Assembly: GCF_001570425.1 (NCBI RefSeq)
Contig: NZ_BCSX01000024.1
Location: 62,001-126,000 of the forward strand
Length of the DNA stretch: 64,000 nt
Source: Mycolicibacterium brisbanense
GTDB lineage: Bacteria; Actinomycetota; Actinomycetes; Mycobacteriales; Mycobacteriaceae
Reading direction: 5' to 3'
The position numbers and the translations under genes are program-made. Position 1 is the first letter of the stretch, and the number at the start of each line of letters is the position of its first letter. This document shows, piece after piece, positions 25,985-34,661 of the stretch. The notes beneath the pieces are model-generated. The model searched no databases. It saw only the letters and a list, made by a program, of their open reading frames with translations, and was not told the origin of the DNA.

Positions 25985-26442
25985 GCGAACCCCTCGGGGC
26001 GCAGCCGGGCCAGCACGGGATCGTCGGCGCGCGAGGCCCCGATGATCGCGTCGGCGAGCAGCTCGATCCAGGCGGTCGGCGCGGCCGCCGGCGGGGCCGG
26101 GCCGTCGAGCACGTTGAGGCTCACGGTCTCCCACACCCGCCGCAAGTTCTCGACCGCCTCGGACGTGGTCAGCGCGTCGCGCAGCCGCGCTCCCTCCGGC
26201 GTCTGCGCATAGCGAACCCCCTCGGCCACCAGCAGGTCGTGCACACCGCGCGCGGCGGCGGGGTTGCCGAGCACCGCGCGCCGCGCCCCGAGCAACAGCT
26301 CGTACACGGCCCGCTCGTCTCCGGCGGCGTCCTGCGGCGGGGCCGGTAGCAGTTGTGGTGCGCTGCGCTCGACGAGGTCCAGCGTCAGGGCTCGGATCCG
26401 GTCCAACTCGGCCAGCATGCCGACCAAGGCCTCGGGCGTCAT
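25981..26442 (-). CDS. unknown all-helical protein in the isoprenoid/shell cluster
   Basis: Protein of 153 residues starting at ATG 26442, which overlaps the polyprenyl synthase stop (ATGA). Predicted almost entirely helical: MTPEALVGMLAELDRIRAL, AVYELLLGARRAVLG, GVHDLLVAEGVRYAQ, AVENLRRVWETVSLNVL and WIELLADAIIGASR. There are no cysteines, metal motifs or membrane spans. I do not recognise it. Translational coupling to the synthase suggests a stoichiometric partner or scaffold. Confidence 0.6.
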   Translation of the reverse strand: MTPEALVGMLAELDRIRALTLDLVERSAPQLLPAPPQDAAGDERAVYELLLGARRAVLGNPAAARGVHDLLVAEGVRYAQTPEGARLRDALTTSEAVENLRRVWETVSLNVLDGPAPPAAAPTAWIELLADAIIGASRADDPVLARLRPEGFA

Positions 26443-27611
26443 CGCGTGCGTCCGTGCACGTAGGCGACGAGGTCGCTGAGCATGTCGCGGTGCTGACTCG
26501 GCGGCAACCAGTCGAGGCCGGCCAGCACGGCCGCCGCGTCCCGTGCGTGGCCCGCCGCGACGTCGCGCGCGTGGGCGAGCGACCCGGTCCGGTGCAGCAG
26601 GCGGTACAGCCACCGGATGTCGTCGAGCGTCTTGGCCTCGGTTTCGTGCCGGCCCAGCACCTGCGCCGCGATCGCGTCGCGCCCGACCCGGGAGAGCTCG
26701 CCGCGCGCGGTGAGCCGGTCGAGCAGTTCGGCCAGGCCCAGTTCGCCGGCCGCACTCGGGCGCCGTCTGGCCAGGATGGCCACGGCCCGCTCACGGTCCT
26801 CGGGGTCGGCGCGGCGCAGCGCGTGCAGCAGCATCAGCGTGCGTTTGCCCTCCCACAGGTCACCGCCGATCTCCTTGCCGTAGTCCTGTGGATCGGCTCG
26901 TAGGTTCAGCAGGTCGTCGGTGATCTGGAAGGCCGCGCCGAGATGGCGACCGAGGACTTCCAGCGGTGCCAGCCGGTCGGCCCCGCCGCCCGCGGCGATC
27001 ACCCCGGCTTGCAGCGGGGTGATGAACGAATACCAACTGGTCTTCAGTTCCACCATGCGCAGATAGTCGGCGTCGTCCAGGCGCCAGATGTTGGACCGCA
27101 CCCATTCCAGTTCGATGGCCTGGCCCTCGACGGTCTGGCGGGTCATGTGGGCGACGGCCCGCAGGATGCGCAGGGCGGGACCCAACCCGATGCGTTCGAC
27201 GTTGTCGAGCAGGGGCTGCAGCGACAGCGAGAGCATCGCGTCGCCGACGTTGACCGCGATGGGGATGCCGTGGTCGATGTGCAGGGTGGGCCTGCCGCGC
27301 CTGTGCCAGGAATCGTCTTCGATGTCGTCGTGGATGAGGAAGGCGTTGTGGTAGAGCTCCAAGGTCGCAGCGGTCGGCAGGACCGCCTCGAGGTGACCGC
27401 CGAGCCCGAGGCACGTCGCGATACTCAGCGCAGGCCGCAGCGCCTTCCCGCCGCGCAGCGGATAGTCGAGGATCAGCTCCCGCAGCCCGCTCGTGCCGTG
27501 ATCGCCTGAGCCGTAAAGCCTTTCGATCTCGCCGTCGCACGCGTCCTTGCATCGGGCGAGGTAGTCGTCAAGGCCCGATGTTCGCGCAGGCAGTTCCACG
27601 ACAGCCGGCAT
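26439..27611 (-). CDS. E-type polyprenyl diphosphate synthase
   Basis: Trans-prenyltransferase of 390 residues, condensing allylic diphosphates with isopentenyl diphosphate. GGKALRP (54-60) binds diphosphate. The first Asp-rich motif DDIED is at 95-99 (FLIHDDIEDDSWHRRGRPT). The second reads DDLLNL (232-237) with Asn where the fifth residue is usually Asp, followed by GKEIGGDLWEGKRT. Ala and Phe stand five and four residues before the first motif, so product length cannot be predicted safely. It is somewhat longer than typical GGPP synthases because of a C-terminal helical extension. ATG 27611 lies 7 bp after the shell gene. Confidence 0.93.
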   Translation of the reverse strand: MPAVVELPARTSGLDDYLARCKDACDGEIERLYGSGDHGTSGLRELILDYPLRGGKALRPALSIATCLGLGGHLEAVLPTAATLELYHNAFLIHDDIEDDSWHRRGRPTLHIDHGIPIAVNVGDAMLSLSLQPLLDNVERIGLGPALRILRAVAHMTRQTVEGQAIELEWVRSNIWRLDDADYLRMVELKTSWYSFITPLQAGVIAAGGGADRLAPLEVLGRHLGAAFQITDDLLNLRADPQDYGKEIGGDLWEGKRTLMLLHALRRADPEDRERAVAILARRRPSAAGELGLAELLDRLTARGELSRVGRDAIAAQVLGRHETEAKTLDDIRWLYRLLHRTGSLAHARDVAAGHARDAAAVLAGLDWLPPSQHRDMLSDLVAYVHGRTR

Positions 27612-27618
27612 GGGCGGG

Positions 27619-28359
27619 TCAGAAAGTGATGCCGACGACACCGCCCGGGTCCTTGATCCGCAGCGCGTAGCGAATCCGCACCGCCAGTTCGATCGCGCCG
27701 TCGGCGTTTTCGCCGATGACCTCAAGGCTGGGCGCGACGGCGACGGCGAGGTCCACCGGCTCCTCGCCCGGTGAGGCCGTCGCGGCGGCGCCCTGCGCGA
27801 TGCGTTGCCGACGGCCCAGCATGAGCATCCCGGTTTCGTCGACGCGGTAGAGGCTGGTGACACCGCCCGCCTTGAGCACGGCCTCGGCGATGTCCTCTCC
27901 GCTCTCGATGTGATTGAGCCGCTTGAGACCGTCGGCGCCGGTGAACAAGCATGACGGTGCCCGGTACCCGGCCGTCTCCACTTTGGCCCGGGCGTCGACG
28001 AGGGTGTTCAGCAAGTCCTGGGTGGTGCCTGCGGTCTGCAGAGGCGTGGGATCCGCGGCTTGCAGCTTTGCCAGGACCGCGGTGTCGATGGTCGCAGCGA
28101 GTTCGACGGTCGTCTTCATCAGGACCGCCAGCAGGGGGTCGGCCAGCGGCGCACCCGCCTGCGCGAGCGTCACCGCGAATTTCTCGTTGACGGTGTCGAC
28201 CTCGAGAAAGCCCGGCGGGATGGTGTCGCTGCGGACCCAGGTCTGTCCCGGATCGCCGGTGTCCCAGTGCGGGATCGCCTGCCAGGCAACGCTGGTCTGT
28301 TCGAACGTCTCGCGTACGGCCCGGTTGGCCACGGCCAACCGCTCGGCGCTCAGGTACAT
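27619..28359 (-). CDS. HK97-fold (encapsulin-like) shell protein candidate
   Basis: Protein of 246 residues. Its second half follows the HK97 capsid/encapsulin A-domain pattern: a helix pair (LLNTLVDARAKVETAGYRAP), SCLFTGADGLKRLNHIE, GGVTSLYRVDETGMLMLGRR, then EEPVDLAVAVAPSLEVIGE and the closing VRIRYALRIKDPGGVVGITF. The first half could supply the N-arm, E-loop and P-domain helix (VLMKTTVELAATIDTAVLAKL). Size matches T=1 encapsulins (250-290 residues). There are no phage genes nearby (no protease, portal or terminase), so a shell for cellular cargo is more likely than a prophage remnant. It is first in the overlapping cluster with a gagggg site upstream. The fold is inferred from pattern, not from alignment. 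Confidence 0.6.
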   Translation of the reverse strand: MYLSAERLAVANRAVRETFEQTSVAWQAIPHWDTGDPGQTWVRSDTIPPGFLEVDTVNEKFAVTLAQAGAPLADPLLAVLMKTTVELAATIDTAVLAKLQAADPTPLQTAGTTQDLLNTLVDARAKVETAGYRAPSCLFTGADGLKRLNHIESGEDIAEAVLKAGGVTSLYRVDETGMLMLGRRQRIAQGAAATASPGEEPVDLAVAVAPSLEVIGENADGAIELAVRIRYALRIKDPGGVVGITF

Positions 28360-28434
28360 GGGCTGCGACCCCCTCGACGAGTGTGGTCCAAATCATGGCA
28401 GAGGATCCGGGCCGTCGAGGGCCGATTGACGTAG

Positions 28435-31400
28435 CTACTTCTGCGCGAGGGCGACCTCTTGACCAGGGGACATGTCACCGCGGACGACGGCATCGCAGTG
28501 CGCGACGTGCAGCGTGGCAACGGTGTCCTCGGGCAGCAGCTGGCGGCATTTCTCGAACGCGGCCCGTGCTCGCGCGGCGTCACCCGCGTCGAACAAGCCG
28601 AATGCCTCGTCGAACATCGGCTGTGCGGCGCGTTTTGCCTCCCGCAACGACGGCGGATCCTCGTCGTACACCTCGTAGATGGTCACCGGGCGGCGCCGGT
28701 TGACCACCATCACCCGTTCCATCCGGCGGATCGCGAACTGGCCTGCCGCCGCGACGCGTGCGTAGGTCGCGTCGGAGATGAGCAGCGCGGTGCCGTAACG
28801 CTTGTTGGTGCTCTCGATGCGTGCGGCAACGTTCACGGCGTCGCCGATGATGGTCAGGACCATGCGGTTGACGCCACCGACGAGACCTACCCCGACGCGG
28901 CCGGTATTGATACCGATGCCGACCTGAAGCTCCTCCGATCCGTGCGCGAGCCGGTCACGATTGTGCTCGCGCAGCGACCGCAGCATGGCCAGACCGCCCC
29001 GTACGGCGTCGGTTTCCGATTCGAACACCGCGACGATCTCGTCACCGCGGACGTCCTGGATCATGCCGTTGCAGCTGATGATCGGCAACTCGACCGCACG
29101 CAGGAAGCCCATCGCCAGATTGCTGGCGTCGGAGACGTTCATGTCCTCCAAAAGGGTTGTGTAGCCGCGGATATCGGAGATCAGCACGGTCATCTCACGC
29201 TCGACGCGGTAGCCGCTGTGCACGCGGCGCAGATCGTCGATGTCGAGGATGCGCAGCAGTTCGTTGGGCACGAACTTGGACTGCGCGTCCATCAGCGAGC
29301 GGCGGTATTCATCGGCGGCCTGCAGCTGCGCCTCGAGCTGAAAGTTCCACATCGGCGCGGCGGCCTGGTCGCAGACGAACGAGACCGCTTCTTCGTGATG
29401 TGCGCCGAAATGCTGTGCGGGATCGTCATGTTCGGCATAGACCATGCCGATGATGTTGTCCTGCAGGCGAATCGGTGCCGCCAGCACCGACGGCACCGGG
29501 TGGCGCTGGCCGTTGGGCCCGGGGCGCCGCGTCGAGTCGGCGGCCACGATCAGCGGCGTGCCGCAGTCGACGACGCGGCGCACCAGGGCGCGGTCGTAGG
29601 CCACCTCGGTCCATGGTCCTTCGACCGGCGTGATCTCGGCGCCGTCGAGCACGGTCCGCACACTGAGATGCTCGGGCTCACCGGTGAGCAGCAGGACGCG
29701 GTGGGCACCGGTCGTGTCGGCGACCGTCCGCAGCACGATGTCGGCCAGGCTGTCGGCGCTGCGTGCCGCGGACAGGGCGCGCGCCAGATGATGGGCGCCC
29801 GCCGGATCGATGCCTGCCGAATCCGGCGTGACGAGATCGCGGCTGAGCAGCCACGGATGGGCGCGGGCCAGCCGCTCGGTGCGCAGCGTCAGACCCAGTG
29901 TGGAAAACCGCTGATACGCCGTGCGCAGCATGTGCTCGCTGAGCCGGCTGCGGCCGGTGTCGGCGTAGAGGATCGCGGCTTGCTCGTGGGCTGCCGCGGC
30001 GATCAGCGGCAGCTGGTGCTCGTCGGCGAGTTCCATGGCTCGGTGCAGGGCGAGTTCGGCCGTCTGGTGCCTGCCGCGGGCGTGTGCCCAGGTGCCCTCG
30101 ATCAGTGCGCAGGGCGCCGCGTAGTTTGCCGGTGATTCCGCCGCCCACTTGCGATGCAGTGTCAGAGCGCGGTGTGCACAGCGGCGGGTCGAGCGCGCGT
30201 CGGGCGCAACGTGGATGCGGCTCAACGCATTCACCATGTGCACGAGCTGCATGATGGCGGTGCCCTCCATGCCGCCGATGTGCTCGACGGCGTCGTCGGC
30301 GACCTCGACCGCCCCGGCGTAGTCACCGGCCCAGAAGTGCAGGCCGAGGCGCATCGTCGCCGCGGCGCCGAGGGCCACCTCGTCGCCCTCGCGGCGGGCC
30401 GCGGGCAGGGCCACCCGCTCGTCGTAGCCACTCTCGCCGGCCAGCAGGAACGGATCCTCGCTGCGCCCCATCATGTTCAGGCAGATCTGCTGGACGGCCT
30501 GACACAACCCTCGCGGCACCGGCTGCGACCAGATCTCCGGGATCAGGGTCTGCGCGAGTTCGTCGATCTCGGCCAGCGGCCGGCCGATCCAGAAGTACTG
30601 CGAAAGCAGAACGGCGCCAAGGAATCCCGCATATTCCTGGTCGCCGTGGTCGAGCGCCTCGGTCACTGCGTCGCGCAGCTGGCCGAAGCCGTCGCGCAGT
30701 GGGTGCCGCCAGTGCCGGATGAAGTTCAGGTGCATGAACAGCGTCTCGGGCCGGGCATCGCGGAATTCGGGCCGCTCGGTGAGCAGCAGCGCGGTCTCTC
30801 CGAACCGTTGCGCGCCTGCGCGGTCCCCGGTCAGCACCAGCAGCACGCCGTAGCTGACCAGCACCAGTGGCAGTGACGGCGTATGGCCGTGCGCGAGGGT
30901 CAGGTCCAGCTGCTTGCGCACGATGAGCGGGAACAGGTTGGGCCGCGCGATGTAGGACAGGCTGCGCAGCTCGGCGAGAATGCGCTGGGTTTCCACCACG
31001 CGCCGGTCCTCACATCGGGGCAACTCGAGCAATTGGTCGGTGCTCCAGTGCCGCACCGCCAAGCGCATCCGCAAGAGCGCGTTGACCATTCGTGGTTTGC
31101 CTGCGTCGCTCGGCAGCGTCTCGCCGAGCTCGTCGAGTGCGCGTAACCCGGTGTCGAGCGCTTCCTGCAACCGGTTCTGGGCCATGCGTCCCTTGAGCCG
31201 CAGATATGCCAGCCGTGTGCGGTCGGCCGGTTCGCGCAAGCCGGCCTCGGCCTCGTCCAGCAATGTGTGCAACTCCGCCACGTCACCGACCAGCAGCGCG
31301 GCTTCGGCCGCCTCGAGCTGCAGTTCCCGGGCGACGTCGAAGTACCGGGTCCAACGCTCGTCGCCCAGGAGGTCCAGCCCGTTGCGGCAGTATGTCAGCG

Positions 31401-32814
31401 CCAGCGGAAACGACGCCTGCGCCCTGGCCTTACGCGCCGCCCGCCGCAGCACGTCGACGAACCGGATGCGCTCGGCGTCGTCGGCCAGGCCGTGTCCGCC
31501 GATGCCGAGGTGCCGCGCGGCCTCGAACAGCCGCTCGTCGCCCTGCTCGACGAGTTGCCTGCCGAGCCTCAGGTGCGTATCGCGGGCGATGTCGTCGGAG
31601 AGGTCTTCGCGGGCCGCCTCGGCAACCCGGTCGTGGCTGAACCGGTAGCGGGCGTCGTGGCTGATGGTGTTGGCGATGCGCTGACCGCGGCTGTCGACGG
31701 CTTCGAGCAGCCTGAGCTCCAGGGCCGACCACAGTGCCTGTGCGACGAGGTCGGTGGGCTGCGCGGCCGCCGTGGTCGCGTCGGCGAGGTCGAATTCACC
31801 ACCGATGCAGGTCAGCGTGCTCAGCACCGCGCGGTGCGCCGGGCGCAGCTGGTCGAGGTAGCGGTTGAGGAACTCGGCGGCCGAGTCGGTGACCTCGATC
31901 GAGGACAACACCCGCAGATCCCAGCTGGGACGCCCGCTCGCGCCGACCGGGCTGAGCGCGCCTTCCCGCTGCGCGCGGTACAGCAACTGGCGGACCTGCA
32001 GCGGGTTGCCGCCGGTGCGATGGTGGAATTCGGCGGCGACGTCGCCGATTTCGACGGCGCGGCCGCACACACCGGCCAGCAGCTCTTCGACGGTGTCGCG
32101 GGACAGCGGCGCGAGCCGGATGCTGGACAACCCGGCCGTGGGCAGGCCCGCGCTGTTCGGATCGAACTCGCCGGCCCGGTGCGCGCCGAGCACCAAGACA
32201 TTGCGCAACGACACCGCGAGCAGCTCGGAGAGCATCAGCAGCGAGTCGTGGTCCGCCCACTGCAGATCGTCGATCGCGAGCACCACCGGACGGTAGGAGG
32301 CGGTTTCGGAGATCAGCCTGATGGCCGCGCGGTGCAGCCGGCGGCGTGGGTCGGCGGCCTCGCGATCGCCGGTCGCGGACGGCTGTCCGAGCACCTGCCC
32401 GAGGTCCGGTACGAGCTCGGACAGGACGCCGGACAGGGCCGCCATGCCGGTGGCGAGGTCGGCACGCCAGCTGTCCCGTTCGGCCGGGCCGGTGGTGTCC
32501 ATGGCATGCACGATCGAGCTGAAGGCCTCTCCCAGTGCCGCATAGGGCGCCGGGGCGCCGTCGCGGCACCGACCGTAGGCGAAGACGCAGTTGCGTTGGG
32601 CGAGCTCGGCACCGAAGGCCTGCACGAGGGTCGATTTGCCCACGCCGGGCGCGCCGCTGACCAGGACACAGCGGCCGCCGTTGCGTTCTGCATCGGTGAT
32701 GGCGGCGCGTAGCGCGCTCGACTCCGCGGCGCGTCCGACGACGCGTCCGTCGAGGTCGAGTACCGGAGCGGTCACGGCCACCGTTCCTTCCGCCCCCCGC
32801 AAACGTGCACTCAT
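28435..32814 (-). CDS. ATPase-TPR-GAF-class III cyclase-domain regulator
   Basis: Protein of 1459 residues. An AAA-type NTPase comes first (Walker A GAPGVGKST at 54-62; Walker B VVLAIDDLQWAD), then a long TPR-like helical middle, a GAF domain (about 1010-1165) and a class III nucleotide cyclase domain (about 1205-1380). Both metal aspartates (SDIRGY and VRGD) and the N-x3-R of NVAARIE are kept. The purine-specifying Lys and Asp are replaced by Asp (QDVRGD) and Val (MVLTIIG), so product specificity or activity is uncertain. ATG 32814 gives MSARLRG; an in-frame ATG at 32889 is possible. It lies 75 bp upstream of the shell gene on the same strand and may regulate it. Confidence 0.85.
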   Translation of the reverse strand: MSARLRGAEGTVAVTAPVLDLDGRVVGRAAESSALRAAITDAERNGGRCVLVSGAPGVGKSTLVQAFGAELAQRNCVFAYGRCRDGAPAPYAALGEAFSSIVHAMDTTGPAERDSWRADLATGMAALSGVLSELVPDLGQVLGQPSATGDREAADPRRRLHRAAIRLISETASYRPVVLAIDDLQWADHDSLLMLSELLAVSLRNVLVLGAHRAGEFDPNSAGLPTAGLSSIRLAPLSRDTVEELLAGVCGRAVEIGDVAAEFHHRTGGNPLQVRQLLYRAQREGALSPVGASGRPSWDLRVLSSIEVTDSAAEFLNRYLDQLRPAHRAVLSTLTCIGGEFDLADATTAAAQPTDLVAQALWSALELRLLEAVDSRGQRIANTISHDARYRFSHDRVAEAAREDLSDDIARDTHLRLGRQLVEQGDERLFEAARHLGIGGHGLADDAERIRFVDVLRRAARKARAQASFPLALTYCRNGLDLLGDERWTRYFDVARELQLEAAEAALLVGDVAELHTLLDEAEAGLREPADRTRLAYLRLKGRMAQNRLQEALDTGLRALDELGETLPSDAGKPRMVNALLRMRLAVRHWSTDQLLELPRCEDRRVVETQRILAELRSLSYIARPNLFPLIVRKQLDLTLAHGHTPSLPLVLVSYGVLLVLTGDRAGAQRFGETALLLTERPEFRDARPETLFMHLNFIRHWRHPLRDGFGQLRDAVTEALDHGDQEYAGFLGAVLLSQYFWIGRPLAEIDELAQTLIPEIWSQPVPRGLCQAVQQICLNMMGRSEDPFLLAGESGYDERVALPAARREGDEVALGAAATMRLGLHFWAGDYAGAVEVADDAVEHIGGMEGTAIMQLVHMVNALSRIHVAPDARSTRRCAHRALTLHRKWAAESPANYAAPCALIEGTWAHARGRHQTAELALHRAMELADEHQLPLIAAAAHEQAAILYADTGRSRLSEHMLRTAYQRFSTLGLTLRTERLARAHPWLLSRDLVTPDSAGIDPAGAHHLARALSAARSADSLADIVLRTVADTTGAHRVLLLTGEPEHLSVRTVLDGAEITPVEGPWTEVAYDRALVRRVVDCGTPLIVAADSTRRPGPNGQRHPVPSVLAAPIRLQDNIIGMVYAEHDDPAQHFGAHHEEAVSFVCDQAAAPMWNFQLEAQLQAADEYRRSLMDAQSKFVPNELLRILDIDDLRRVHSGYRVEREMTVLISDIRGYTTLLEDMNVSDASNLAMGFLRAVELPIISCNGMIQDVRGDEIVAVFESETDAVRGGLAMLRSLREHNRDRLAHGSEELQVGIGINTGRVGVGLVGGVNRMVLTIIGDAVNVAARIESTNKRYGTALLISDATYARVAAAGQFAIRRMERVMVVNRRRPVTIYEVYDEDPPSLREAKRAAQPMFDEAFGLFDAGDAARARAAFEKCRQLLPEDTVATLHVAHCDAVVRGDMSPGQEVALAQK

Positions 32815-32923
32815 CGTAGTGAGCGATGCCCGCTGGAGTGCGGCGATGAGAAAGCTCGTCGAGGTTGCCGTGAGTTGCGCCACACGCATTGGAACAAAGT
32901 TCAAAATTTGTAACACTGTGTCT

Positions 32924-33793
32924 ATGACCGAACTGGCCGAACCGTCGCAGCAAGCCGACGCCCTGCCGCTGGGCCCGCAATCGCTGGTGTGGAAGTACTT
33001 CGGCGACAACCGGATGTACCTGATCGGTCCTCGGCCCGCGGTGTTGCAGAACATGCTCGCCGAGCTCGGCCAGGGCGTGCTGGATCATTCGACGTTCTTC
33101 TCCGATACCGCCGAACGGCTCAAACGCACTGTGCCGCCGATCTTCCGGACCGTCTACGGGACCGAGGACGACAACGCGGGCACCCAGGTCCGCGACTTCC
33201 ATCACCACGTCAAGGGCGTCATGCCCGGCCCCGACGGGGAGCCGGTGTCGCGCTATCACGCCTTGGATCCCGACACCTACTTCTGGGCGCACGCGACATT
33301 CGTCGAGCAGGTGCTCTACTTCGCCGACACCTTCGTCAAGCGGTTGACCCGCGAGGAGAAGGAGCAGATCTATCTCGAATCGAAGACCTGGTACCGCCGC
33401 TACGGCGTCAGCGACCGGCCCATGCCCGCCGACTACGCCGAGTTCGAGCGGTACTGGGACCGGATGATGAATGAGGTCGCCGTCGCGCACAAGAGCGCGC
33501 GATACGGCGTCGGCTACGTCACCAAGGGCTTCCCGTGCCCCAGGGCCGTGCACCCGGTCCTGTGGCGGGTGGTGGCGACGGTGTTCAACCCGGTCGCGGC
33601 TTTCCTGACGACGGGCGGCCTGCCGCCGCGCGCCCGCGATCTGCTGCAGCTGCCGTGGTCGGAGCGCCAGGAGCGCAACTATCAACGGTTCGCCGCGTTC
33701 TGGCGGTCGGCTCCGGTCAACTGGGTGTGGGACCATCTGCCGATGAGCGTGCGCTACAACCGTTTCGCCCAGAGGGGCTATGCCCGCGGCTGA
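32924..33793 (+). CDS. MpaB-family oxygenase (DUF2236)
   Basis: Protein of 289 residues of the latex-clearing/MpaB (DUF2236) family, putative haem-dependent oxygenases. Typical segments are [33 protein letters not shown] with a His cluster, [21 protein letters not shown] and [18 protein letters not shown] 32924 is divergent from the ATPase-cyclase gene 109 bp away. The TetR gene overlaps its end by 14 bp, so that regulator probably controls this oxygenase. Substrate unknown; relatives act on polyisoprene or lipids. Confidence 0.85.
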   Translation: MTELAEPSQQADALPLGPQSLVWKYFGDNRMYLIGPRPAVLQNMLAELGQGVLDHSTFFSDTAERLKRTVPPIFRTVYGTEDDNAGTQVRDFHHHVKGVMPGPDGEPVSRYHALDPDTYFWAHATFVEQVLYFADTFVKRLTREEKEQIYLESKTWYRRYGVSDRPMPADYAEFERYWDRMMNEVAVAHKSARYGVGYVTKGFPCPRAVHPVLWRVVATVFNPVAAFLTTGGLPPRARDLLQLPWSERQERNYQRFAAFWRSAPVNWVWDHLPMSVRYNRFAQRGYARG

Positions 33794-34385
33794 CCCGACG
33801 GGGTCGGAATCGACCCGGCGGATCCTGGACGCGGCCCTTGCCGAATTCGAACGGCACGGTTTCCGCCGGGTCGCGCTCGACGACGTGGCCCGCCGCGCAG
33901 GCGTCAGCCGCACCACCATCTACCGCCGGTTCGCCAATCGCGACGAGTTGGTGGCCGCCGTCATCGAGCGGGAGAACGTGGCATTGTTCGCCGACATCGC
34001 GCGCGAACTGAAAGACGCCGGGCCGCAATCGAATTACTATGTCGAAGCGTTCACCCTCTCGATCCTGAGATTCCGCACACACCGGGTGCTCAACCAGATG
34101 ATCGTCGACGAACCGGCGTTGGTCCTGGAGCTGATGCACCGGCACTACGGGGCGGCGATCGAGCGGATGGCCGCCGCGCTGCGGGTGATCTTCCCGGATG
34201 GGTTCGCCGAACGCATCGGCCCGCAGGCGGTCAATGACCTGGCGGACACCATCCTGCGCTACGCGGCGATGGTGTTGTTGCTGCCCGGTGTCCAGCCGGT
34301 GCAGACCGCCGAGGAGATCCGGGCGTTCGCGGCTCGGCATTTCCTGCCCAGCGTGCCCGCGTCGCTGCGCACGGTCTCGGCCTGA
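33780..34385 (+). CDS. TetR-family transcriptional regulator
   Basis: Repressor-type regulator of 201 residues. The TetR DNA-binding helices are at residues about 12-58 ([40 protein letters not shown]). The C-terminal ligand domain is helical with no recognised ligand. It starts inside the MpaB-family gene and is co-transcribed with it. A short palindrome GAACaaaGTTC upstream of that gene (32892-32902) is a possible operator. Confidence 0.88.
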   Translation: MPAADPTGSESTRRILDAALAEFERHGFRRVALDDVARRAGVSRTTIYRRFANRDELVAAVIERENVALFADIARELKDAGPQSNYYVEAFTLSILRFRTHRVLNQMIVDEPALVLELMHRHYGAAIERMAAALRVIFPDGFAERIGPQAVNDLADTILRYAAMVLLLPGVQPVQTAEEIRAFAARHFLPSVPASLRTVSA

Positions 34386-34423
34386 GCCGTTTGGCGGCCC
34401 GGCTTTTTGGGCAGCCGTTACCC

Positions 34424-34648
34424 ATGGCTACCGAGAAAGAACTCCACGTCACCGAGGAAAACCACAGACAGGCCGAAGAGGTCATGAAGTCCTACGACGA
34501 CACCCGGCCGACCGTCACCCTGCCCGGAACCGGGGGCACGGTGTCGGGTACTGCGGTCAACGACTGGCTCGACGACGAGGGAAAGCCCATCTACGGCCGG
34601 GACGACAAGGGCGCGGACAAAGACGCCGACAAGGGCGACGACGGGTAA
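34424..34648 (+). CDS. small acidic hypothetical protein
   Basis: Protein of 74 residues, strongly charged, starting MATEKELHVTEENHRQAEEV and ending in a run of Asp/Lys (ADKDADKGDDG). It contains LPGTGGTVSGTAVNDWLDDE. There is no membrane span. The composition suggests a soluble, partly disordered protein. The stop is 13 bp before the next gene. No function is assigned. Confidence 0.55.
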   Translation: MATEKELHVTEENHRQAEEVMKSYDDTRPTVTLPGTGGTVSGTAVNDWLDDEGKPIYGRDDKGADKDADKGDDG

Positions 34649-34654
34649 TAACCT
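34649..34654 (+). promoter_or_regulatory. -10 element for leaderless flavin-protein mRNA
   Basis: TAACCT ends 7 nt before GTG 34662; its first two bases fall at the end of the previous gene's stop region. No Shine-Dalgarno sequence. Confidence 0.45.
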
Positions 34655-34661
34655 CGCTCGT

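Noticed and set aside
25730..26794. A 354-codon frame overlapping the polyprenyl synthase
   Set aside because: Only its last 84 codons look like protein; the first 270 are an out-of-frame reading of the synthase and helical protein genes.
27619..28359. Prophage remnant as an explanation for the capsid-like protein
   Set aside because: There is no integrase, terminase, portal, protease or tail gene nearby and the flanking overlapped genes are metabolic.
34424..34648. LPGTG sequence in the small acidic protein, resembling a sortase signal
   Set aside because: It lies mid-protein, with no signal peptide and no following membrane helix and basic tail.
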